Shown here in pieces: positions 5,429 to 17,400 of a stretch of 20,490 nt of DNA. The notes beneath the pieces are model-generated. The model worked only from the letters and a program-made list of their open reading frames with translations. It searched no databases and was not told where the DNA came from. Source of the DNA: an uncultured Clostridium sp. (GTDB lineage: Bacteria > Bacillota > Clostridia > TANB77 > CAG-508); contig USQY01000029.1 of the NCBI GenBank assembly GCA_900557045.1, positions 1 through 20,490 of the forward strand, given 5' to 3'. The translations under genes and the position numbers were made by a program. The stretch's first letter is position 1; each line of letters begins with the position of its first letter.

Positions 5429-8400
5429 CTACTTCTTTTTATAAAAAACTCTTTTTATAGCAACTGCACATACTGCTATGTAGCACATACTTAATATTAT
5501 AATCATAACAGGTACATTTACATCTCCAGTTCTAACCGCAAGCATTACTGGTGCTGTATCTATATCATCTTCCCCTGCTGTTTTATTATCTGGTGTTGAA
5601 TCTATATCTGGTGTATCTCCATATTCATTGTAATCTTTACTTATTTCAGCTATATTTATCTTTACTCCCAAATTATCCTTTGCATTATTCCATGTTAACA
5701 CTATTCCAACTGTTACGCTCTCACCTGGTTGTAATAAAACATTTTCTACTTCTGAAGTTACTACTTTTCCATCTTTTTCTTCCCATGTTGGATTATCAGA
5801 TTGTTCAAATCTTAAACCTTCTGGAATATAATCTGAAATTTCTTTTACATATCCGGGTACTATTCCTTCATTTGTAACTTTAATTTGGTATTTAAATTTA
5901 ACTACAACTTTATCTAAAATATTTTTTCCTAAATCTACTTTAACAACTGGTTCTGGATTTTCATATCCTGTATGACCTGTTTGTGTTACTTTTTCTACAC
6001 CATTTTCATATACTATTGCTTGGCTTACCCATTTTCTTAATGCTAAATCAAAGTATACTAGTTTTAGATATTCTCTGTCTTGATCATCTTCTCCTTCTAT
6101 CCATACATCTGTTGTTGAATCTTTATCTTTTACTGGTTTTCCGTATTCATCTGTATCTTCTGATATTTGTGCTTTATTTATAATTATGTTATCTTTTTTA
6201 TCTGGTACATCTACTTTAAATACTGCTTTTACATCTTTATAATCTAATGTTTCCATTTTACTTGCATCAAATGCTTTTATTACGTTTGCATTTTTTACAT
6301 CTTCATATTCTGCTGTTTCTTCTTCTGAAACAGCTTTTGAAGTTTCATTATTTTCTTGCATGTCTTCCTTAGAAACATTATTTATACTTCTTCCATTTTC
6401 CATTGATAAATACTCAGTTACTATATACTCTGCTTTTTTTGCATTTGTAGTTTCTTTACCATCTTTATCTAACATTCTCCAGCCGTATTGTTTATTTGTT
6501 TCATCTTCTGGAACAAATACTAATCCATCTGGAATGTCATCTTTAACAATGTTTGCATATCCATCAACTGTACCTTCATTAAATACTCTAATTGTATATT
6601 CAACTACATTTTTATATGCTACTTCTATTGGTTCTTTTGTATGTGTATATTTTGCTGTAGTTTCTTCTCCACTTACTAATTTTGAAGTATCAACTACTGG
6701 TTCTCTTGAATTTTCTCCTTCTAGAGTTTTTCCATTTACTTTTGTAATAAATTTACGTAAGCTTAAGTCAAATTCTTCTACAACTAGTTTTTCGAAGTCA
6801 TCATCATCTTCTTGTCCTGGTACATATGGTTTATCTATTTCATTTTGTTTATATGATGGTAAGTCTCTATCTGCAGGTATTTCGGCTGTTTTTTTAGAAT
6901 CTCTGTCTACTACTTCTGGTCTATTTTCGCCTTCATATTTAGTAATTTCTGCTATATTTGTTATTAATTGTTTTGCAACTGCATTTGGTTTTACTTTACA
7001 TTTTACTTGAACTTCTACGTAATCAATTTCTCCAGTTTTACTGTTAAATGCTTTGATTAAGTTTGAGTTTTCGCTTTTTTCTCCATCTGCATTTTTCTCC
7101 TCTTTACCATTTTCTTTAGATAGATAATTTGTTTTTATTGTTCTTAATGTTTCATCTTGTTCATCATACTTCCATCCTCTTGATGTGTTGAATTCATCTT
7201 CTGGTAGGAATTCTAACTGTTCTGGTAAATAATCTGTTATTTCTGTTGCATAACCATCTATTTGACCTTCATTGTAAATACGTAATGTATAAATAACTTC
7301 TTGTTCTTTATATATTCTTAATGGAGCTTTTGCATTATAGTATTCTGCTGTGGTTTCTTCTCCAGTAATTAATTTACTTGTATCTACTTCTGGTTTTGTC
7401 CATCTTGAAATATCTTCACCATTTATTGATGAAATATATTTTCTTAATGCTAAGTCAAATTGATTGTTTGTTACTTCTAATTCTATTTTATCTTCTGTAT
7501 TTTTTACAAGTTTTACTAATCCATCGTTTTCTCCACTAATTAATTCAATATTATCTAATACATATTTTGCTTTTTCTGTTTCTTCATATAGTTTTGTTGT
7601 AACTTTTAATTCTATTGTATCTCTTAGTTTTGTATATGTTTCTGGTGTTTCAATTTCTGTAATTTTAAGTATATATGTTTCTGGTTTCTCTATTCTAATA
7701 TCTTTAATACTGAATTTTCCATCTTCATTTTTTATAGTGAATTTACCTGGTATTATACTTTCCATAGAGTTTACATCATCTGTGTTTTTGTATAATTTTA
7801 TTTGTTCACCTTTTTGTGTATATGCTTCTATTACAAATTTTGCACCTTGTAATGGAGTTCCTAGCAATTCTTCTAATTTGGTTATTTCTAAGTCGTATGA
7901 ACCTCTTATTTTTTGGTTTTCTATTTTTATTGTTATTGTTTGTGTACTTCTATTTATTGTAACTATTGCATTTGCTGTTCTATTATTATCTACTGTTTTT
8001 ATATTGTGTAATGTTACACTGTTTTCATTTGTTTCTTTACTTAGTGTTACACTTTCTGTAGAGTTTTTCAAAGTAATATCTTTTATTACATATACTCCTT
8101 CAATTATTTCCTTAGTTACATTTAACTCTAATGGTTCTGCTAGTTTTAGGTAAGTTTTTGATGGTGTTTCTATTTCTGTAATTACATATTTATCTGTTAT
8201 TCCAACATTTTCTCTTGTAATTTTATATTTTGGTAATGCAATTTCACCACCATTGTTTTCATCTATAACTTCACTTGTAACTTCTTGTTTTGGTGTTTCA
8301 TTATTTATAGAATATTCAAATTTAGTGTTAGCTAATCTATTAGTAAAGTTCTCGTCATATTTTTGAATATTTATATTATATTCTCCTTCTACTGGTTTAT

Positions 8401-11400
8401 TTGGAATTGTAATAGTTATTATATTATCTTCTACAGTTGCCGTAACTTCAACTTTAGTTCCATCTTTTAATTCTACATTTTCCAATTTTACATTGTTTCC
8501 TATAGTATCAGGCTTACCATCTTTAATTTTGTATAGTCCTATATCTTTAATACAGTATTTATAATTATTTATACATTTATTTACTTGTAAATAAATAGGA
8601 TTTTTTAATTTAATATATGAATTATCTGCATTTATTTCATTTATTTCATATACATCTGCTTTATCTAGTGTTTCATTTGCTAATGTAACTCTACCTATAT
8701 TTACTATTCCTTCGTTATTAGTTGCATTTGTTTTTATTGTTTTATTTTTTTCATTTATTTTCGCAGATATATTAAATGTTACATTTTCAACTGGAGCATT
8801 ATTGTTTGTATCTACCTTACGAATTCTTAATGCATATATACCTCTTATTAACTCATTTTTTATTTTAAATGTTATTGTTTGTGAATTTACATCTAAAATT
8901 GCTTGTAATGTGGCCTCTGCTTTATTTTCAAGAATTACATTTAATTTAACTCCAATTTTTCCTTCTGATACTAATTGCCCTTGTTGTGAAACTATTCCTG
9001 TTTCTCCTGTTTCTACATTTGTTATTCCTGTTCCTTCAAGTTTTATTCCTGTTGCAATGTATTTTTTGCCATCTGTATCTAACCCTTTTTGAACTTTTAA
9101 TGTAACTGGTTTTGCTAATTTTATGTATTTATTTGTGTCTACAGAAATCTCTTCTACAGTATAAGTGTCTTCATTTGTAATATCTGTAATAGGTTGATTT
9201 TTTAGATATTTTACCATACCATCTTCATCTGTAGCCTCTAATTTTTCTCCATTTACTGTGAATATTACTCCTGATATACCTTTTTCACCACATACTTTTC
9301 TTAAATTCAATCCATATTTTCCGCTTATTGGTGGGTTTTGTACATATACTGTTATTTTTTGTGTATTTTTATCTAATGTTACTTTTACTTTAGTTTTCAC
9401 ATCAGGATTTACTGTTGGCAAATTAGCTAACTCTGTATAATTTTTATCACCTGCTCTTGTAATTTCACCTTTAGAATTTCCAGATGTTACTGTTACTTTA
9501 TTTACTACATATTCTCCTGAATCATTTGTTTTTTGTACTTTTACAGTTATTGCGTTTTGTAACTCTAAAAATTCATTTGTTACATTTTCAACTTCTGTAA
9601 TTTCATATTCATCTATTGTGTTTAAATTGTTTTTATTAATTTCAAATTCTTTTACTAAATTAGCCACACCTTCATCATCTGTTGTTACAACTTTTATTTT
9701 ATCTTTATATATACGTTTAAATGTCATTCCTGGGATTGTTGTAGTATAATCTTCTGTTGTTTTTACTACATCCATGCTATATTTTCCTGTTACTGTTTTA
9801 TTTGGAATTGTAACTGTAATTACATTATTTTCTACACTTGCAGTAATTTTAACTATAGAATTATCTGCTAATTTAACATTATCTAATTCTACATTATTTC
9901 CTGCAGTTGTTTTATTTTCATCTTGATATAGCACTATTTCTTTAACAACATATTTATTGTCTTTGATATATTTGTTTACATCTAAAGCTATTGGGCTTTG
10001 TAATTTAATATATGAATTATCTATGTTTACTTCATTTATAGTAAATGTATCTGTTGTTGTATAATTTTCTTTTGTTAATTTAACTGTTTTAACATTTGTT
10101 ATTCCTTCTGCATTTGTTGGTTCTGTTGTAAATGTATCTGTTGTTTTGTTTATTATAGAAGATCCTTCAAAATATATATTGCTAATTGGTGTATTTTCCT
10201 CATCTACTTTTTTAATTTTTAAGCTATATATACCTTGTATTTCTTTATTTGGTATTTCAACTGTTATAACATTTCCATCATATGTTGCTTTTACTGTAAC
10301 TGTTGGAGTATTTTTCAAATCATTATTTAAGCCATTTTCAAGGATTACTCCTGATAATGAAACACTGTTTACTCCCTGTTTAAATATAGTAGTAGAATTT
10401 TTGCCTGTTCCTTCAAGTTTCATACCTGTGACTATATAGTTTTTACCATCTGCATCTAATCCTTTATTAACTGTTAATGTAACTGGTTTTGCTAATTTTA
10501 TGTATTTATTTGTATCTATTGAAATTTCTTCTACAGTATATACATCACTTTGAAGTGTACTACTTGTAATAGTTTTATTTTCTTCACATTTTGTAATGCC
10601 TGAAGCATTTGTAGCAGATAAATTAGTTTCATTTACATTAAATACTACTCCTTCTACACCTACTCCACTACAAACTTTTCTTAAATTCAAACTATATTTT
10701 CCATCTACTTCTGGGTTATCTACATCTATTATTATTTCTTGTGTTTCTTTGTTAAGTGTAACATTTATTTTAGTTAGTTTACCTTCTTTTACAGTTGGTA
10801 AGTTTTCCAAAACAACTCTATTTTCACTATTTCTAGAAAGCTGTTTTGTTACATTTCCACATGAAATTTTCACAGTATCTACTACATATTTTCCTATAGT
10901 ATTATCTGTTGTTTTACCTACTGTTATGTTTATAGGTGAAGCCAATTCTAGTACATTATTTTGCTTGTCTTCGACCTCTGTAATTGTATATGTATCTTCT
11001 GTATTAACATTATCTTTAGTAATTTTATAATTATTTTCTATTACTATTTCACCATTACTGTCTGTTTTTTCACCTAATGCACTATTGTTGTGTGTAAATA
11101 CAACACCTTTAAGTTTTTTTGCAAAATTATTAGTGCTTTTTGTTAATTTTATACTATAATTTCCATTTATTATTTTATTTGGAATTGTAACTATTATTTC
11201 ATCATTTTGCACTTTAGCATTAACTGTAACTGGTGTACCATCTGCTAATTTCACTTGTAAATTAACATTTGTTTTTTCTTCACTCTTATTTTCTTGTCCT
11301 TGACATAATACTATGTAGTCAATACTATATTTATTGTCAGCTGATTTTTTATGCACTTCTAATTTTATTGGGCTTTGTAAACTTACATATGAATTGTTTA

Positions 11401-14400
11401 AATTATTTGTATTTATTTCATTTATTTCGTATGTATCTACTTCATCCATATTGTCATTATCAGTTAATGTAACACTTGCTATTTTTGCAATACCTTCTGA
11501 ATTTGTTGTTGGAGTAATTGTATCGCTTATTCCTTTAATTGTTCTATCAATTGTAAATTTTACACCTTTTAATACTTTTGATTTTTCTGTTTCGGTTGCC
11601 AAACTTACCTTTTTAATTTTTACAGTGTATAAACCTTCTTTTCCTTCATTTGGTACTTGTAATATTATTGTTTTTGAATCTGAATTATAAGTTGCTGTTA
11701 CTGTAACTGTTGACTTTTTATCTTCAAGACCTACACCTGATATACTAACAGTATCTTCACCTTCTGAAGATATAGTATTAGAAGCATTACCAGTTCCTTG
11801 AAGTTTCATTCCTGTAACTGTATAATTTTTTCCTTCTGCATCTAATCCTTTTTTAACTGTTAATATTATTGGATCTGCTAATTTTATATATTTAGCTTTA
11901 TCTTGTTCATTTTTTGTTTTAATTTCTTTTATAGTGTATGTATCTAGTGTATTGACATTTTCTGTTGTAATATTTTTTTCAGTTATTACAGTTGTTAAAC
12001 CATCTTCTTTTGTTGCTTCTAGCTCTTTTACAGTTCCATTAATATCTACGTTGAATATCATATCTTTTAATGGTTCTCCTGATAGAGTTTTTTCTATGAA
12101 CAAACTATATTTTCCATCTACTTCTGGGTTATCAATGTTTACTATTATTGTTTCATTAGGTTTATCAAATGTTACTTTTATATTTGCTTTTTTATTTGAA
12201 TTTACAGTTGTTGCATCTGTTATTTCAATTGTATCATTTCTATACATTTCTTTTACTGTTTTTCCATATGCTACTGTTATTTTATCTGCTACATATAAAT
12301 TTCCGAATTGTTTTTTCTGTACTTTTACAGTTATTGGTGAAGCTAATTCTAATATATTATTTTTCTTATCCTCAACTTCTTTTATTGTATATGTATCTAC
12401 TGTATTCAAATTATTTTTATTAATTTCACATGATTCTACAACAGTAATTTTACCGTTTTTATCTGTTGTTACTGGTTCTTCACTTACACTGTTTTCAAAT
12501 GTAACACCACTAATAGGGCTTCCATTTTTTGTTTTTATTACATTCATACTGTATTTTCCTTTAATTAATTTATTAGGAATTGTAACAGTAATTATGTTAT
12601 TTGCTACATTAGCTTCAACTATGCCTTTTAGTCCAGTTTCTAATTCTACTTTTAATTCTACATCTTGTCCAATTGTAGATTTATTTTCTCCTTGGTATAA
12701 CATTATTTTTTCGACACCAAATGTACCATTTTGTACATTTTTGTATACATCTAGATTTATAGGGTTCTTTAATTTAAGGTATAAACTATCTACTTTTACT
12801 TCATCTATTGTATATGTGTCTACTTTGTTAATATCATTACTTGTTAATTCAACAGTTGTTACATCTGCCATACCTTCTGTATTTGTTGCTGCTGTAATTA
12901 TTGTGTCTTCTACTTCATTTATTAGTGTGGATATTCCAAATACTACTCCATCCATTGGTTTATTACTATCTGTTGCATTTACTTTTTTAACTTTTAGTGA
13001 ATATGAACCTTTTATTTTTTTGTTTGGTATTTTTAGTGTTATTGTTTGTGTTGCTTCATCTAAAGTTGCTGTTACTGTAACTGTTGTACCATCTTTTAGC
13101 ACTACTCCCTTTAATGTAACAGATTTATTTCCTTCACTAGATATACTGCCTTTTATTCCAGTTGCTTCTAGTTTCATTCCTGTTATTACATAATTTCTAC
13201 CATCAGCATCTAAACCTTTTTTTACTGTTAATATTACAGGGCTTTTTAATTTTACATATGTATTTTCATCAACAGCTATTTCTCTTACAATATATTCATC
13301 ATCTTTCAAACTGTTTGAATTTATTTTTATGTTATCAGCACTGTATTTTATTGTACCAAGTTTATTTGTTGTAAGTTTTTTATCGTTTACAGTAAATACT
13401 ACTCCTGATATAGGTTTTTCTTCTAGTTTGCCTTCTACATATTCTTGTGAAACCTTGCTTAATTTTAAGTTGTATTCTCCCTCTATTTGTGGGTTATCTA
13501 CTCCTACTGTTATTTCTTGTGTTTCTTTGTTTAGTGAAACACTTATATTAGTTAATTTATCATCTTTTACAGTTGGTACATTTTCTAAAATAACACTACT
13601 TAAATTACCATTGTTACTTCTGTAAAGATCTTTTGTTGTATCTCCATATACAACTTTAACTTTACTTACTACATATTTTCCACCTTCTGTAATTTTCTTT
13701 ACTTTTACAGTTATTGGTGAAGCTAATTCTAATACATTATTTTGTTTGTCTTCAACTTCTGTAATTGTATATGCATCTATTGTTCCAACATTAGCTTTTG
13801 TAATTTGGTAATTATCTTCTATTACTATTTCACCATTATCATCTGTTTCTTCACCTAATAAATTATTATTATGTGTAAATGTAATTCCTTTAAGTTTTTC
13901 TGTAAAATCATTAGTATTTTTTATTAATTTTATGCTGTACTTTCCTGTTATCAATTTATTTGGAATTGTAACAATTACTTCATCATTTTGTAATTTAGCA
14001 TTAATTGTAACTTGTGTATCATCAGCTAATTTTACCTTCAAATTTACATTAGTTCCAGCTGTTGTTTTATTATTACCTTGATATAGTACTATATTTTTAA
14101 CACTATATTTATTATTAACAGATTTTTTGTATACATCTAATTTTATTGATTTTTGTAGACTTACATATGAATCTTTTAAACTATCTGTATTTATTTCATT
14201 TATCTCATATGTATCTACTTCATCCATGTCATCATTATCTGTTAATGTAACACTTGCTATTTTTGCAATACCTTCTGAATTTGTTGTTGGAGTAATTGTA
14301 TCGCTTATTCCTTTAATTGTTCTATCAATTGTAAATTTTACACCTTTTAATACTTTTGATTTTTCTGTTTCGGTTGCCAAACTTACCTTTTTAATTTTTA

Positions 14401-17400
14401 CAGTGTATAAACCTTCTTTTCCTTCATTTGGTACTTGTAATATTATTGTTTTTGAATCTGAATTATAAGTTGCTGTTACTGTAACTGTTGACTTTTTATC
14501 TTCAAGACCTACACCTGATATACTAACAGTATCTTCACCTTCTGAAGATATAGTATTAGAAGCATTACCAGTTCCTTGAAGTTTCATTCCTGTAACTGTA
14601 TAATTTTTTCCTTCTGCATCTAATCCTTTTTTAACTGTTAATATTATTGGATCTGCTAATTTTATATATTTAGCTTTATCTTGTTCATTTTTTGTTTTAA
14701 TTTCTTTTATAGTGTATGTATCTAGTGTATTGACATTTTCTGTTGTAATATTTTTTTCAGTTATTACAGTTGTTAAACCATCTTCTTTTGTTGCTTCTAG
14801 CTCTTTTACAGTTCCATTAATATCTACATTGAATATCATGTCTTTTAATGGTTCTCCTGATAGAGTTTTTTCTATACATAAATTATATTTTCCATCTATT
14901 TTTGGGTTATCTACTTGTACTGTTATTGTTTGATTAATTCCATCTGCTGTTTGTGCATTTTCATTAAGTGTAACCTTAATTTTTGCATTTCTATTTCCAT
15001 CTACTGTTTTAACATTGTTAAATTCCACAAAATTAGCTTTTCCTTCTTGTTTAACAATTTCTTTTGTATCATTTTTATTAGAAGTTGTAGCACAAGAAAC
15101 TGTTACTTTATTTACAATATAATTTTCTCCACTTTCTGTTTTCTCTACCTTTATATTTATTGGTGAGGCTAGTTCTACTACATTATTTTTTGTATCTTCA
15201 ACCTCTGTAATTTTAAATGTATCTGGTGTATTAACATTGTTTTTATTAATTGCAATTTCTTTTACTAAATTAATTTCACCATTAGAATCTGTTTTTCCAA
15301 CTTTTGTACTATTTTTATATACACGATTAAATGTTATTCCTTCAAGTCTTGCATTATTTACAGTTTTTATTAAATTCATATTATAACTACCTGTAAACAA
15401 TTTGTTTGGAATTGTAATAGTTATTAAATTATTATTTACTGAACCATTAATTACAACTTTAGAGTTATCTTCTAATTCAACCTCTAAATTTACGTCAGTA
15501 CCAGCTATTGTTTTATTATCGCCTTGGTATAATACTATGTTTTTAACACCATATGTACTATCTGTTTTTACTTCTTTTGTTACATCTACACTTATTTTTT
15601 CTTTTAATTTAACATATTTGCCATTAATTTGTATATTTTTTTCTTCTATAGTGTATGTATCTGTTTTATTCAAATCTGCATCTGATAAAGTAACAGTTGC
15701 TACTTTTGCAATTCCATTTGCATCTGTTGGAAGAGTTGTTTTTGTTTCATCTACTCCATTTATTGTTGTAGATACTCCAAATATAATATCTCTAATTGGT
15801 TTTATTTCATCACTTTTTGTTGTATTAACTTTTTTTAGTTGTAGTGTATATTTTCCTTCCATATCTTTATTTGGTATTGTTACTGTTACAGTTTTTGTAT
15901 TAGAATTATAAATTGCATTTACTGTAACTGTTGAACCGTCACTAAGAAGTACTCCTTTTAAAGACACACTGTTTGCTTCTTTTGTAGATATAGTTGATGA
16001 TTGTCCTTGTCCTTCAAGTTTTACTTTTGTTACTACATAGTTTCTTCCTTCTGCATCTAAGCCTTTTTTTACTGTTAATTTTATAGGATTATCTAATTTT
16101 ACATATTTATTTTCATCAACTTCAACTTCTTTTATAGTATATGTATCTGGTTTATTAACATTTTCAGATGTAATATTTTTCCCACTTACTGCAGTTGTTA
16201 CACCACTTGTATTTGTAGAATTTAACTCTGTTCCATTAATACTAAATATTACATCTTTTATTCCTGTACCTGATAAAGAAGTTTTTTTCAATTTTATATT
16301 ATATTTTCCATCTATTGTAGGATTATCTGCATATATTGTTATTTTTTGTGTAGTTTTGTCTAGTGTTACTTTTAAAGTTGTTGTTTTTACTGAATTTACT
16401 GTTGGTAAATTAGTTAATTCAACATAGTTTGCAGAATCACTTCTAGTAATTGTTTTTTTAGTATCTCCACATGTAACTTCAACTTTGCTTACTACATATT
16501 TACCTGATTCTGTTGTTTTACTTACTCTTATAACTATATTTGAAGCTAACTCTAATATTTTATTACTTGCATCTTCAACCTCTGTAATTGTATAACTATC
16601 TGTTTTTTCAATATTTTCTTTAGTAATTGTATATTTATCAATTATATCTATATATCCAAATGTATCTGTTGTTTCACTTGTTTTAACATTTGAAGAATTT
16701 ATCCATGTAAAATCTACATTTTGAACTGGAGTTTTAAAGTTATTTGTTGTTTTTATTAAATTCATACTATAACTTCCAGTTACTTTTTTATTTGGTATTC
16801 CTAATGTTATTGTTTGTGTTTCCTTATCTAAAGTTGCTACTACTGTTACTGTTGATTTTTCATCTGATAATTTTATTCCTTTCAATTCAACCTTAGTACC
16901 ATCTGTTGTTTCACTACTATTTTTTATTTTATTATTACTGTCAATTTCGTCAAGCCTTATTCCTTTAACTACATATTTTTTACCATCTGCATTTAAACCT
17001 TTTTTTACTGTTAATTTTATTTTATTAGATAATTTCACATAATTCTTTTCATTTACTTTGAACTCATCAATTACATATGTATCAGCTGTTTGATAATCAT
17101 CTTTAGTAATAGCTTTTTCAGAAACACAAGTAGTTATACCTTGTGCATTTGTAGCTGTTAATGTTTTCCCATTTACTTTAAAAACAATGTATTGCATTGG
17201 GTTTCCATCATTATCATATTTTTTTATGTTCACGCTATATTTTCCATTTATATATGGGTTATCTACCATAACTGTTATTTTTTGTGTAGTTTTATCTAAT
17301 GTTACTTTTGCCTTAGCTTTTATTTCAGGATTTACTGTTGGTAAATTAGTTAATTCAACATAATTTGTAGAATCAGTTCTATTAATTGTTTGAGTATTAC

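Noticed and set aside
11934..13193. Plus-strand open frame of 419 codons, and similar plus-strand frames of 60-240 codons between 5551 and 20163
   Set aside because: All lie opposite the giant gene, repeat with the period of its modules, have the Phe/Ser/Leu-rich composition expected of the complement of Lys/Thr/Asn-rich coding sequence, and lack ribosome binding sites.
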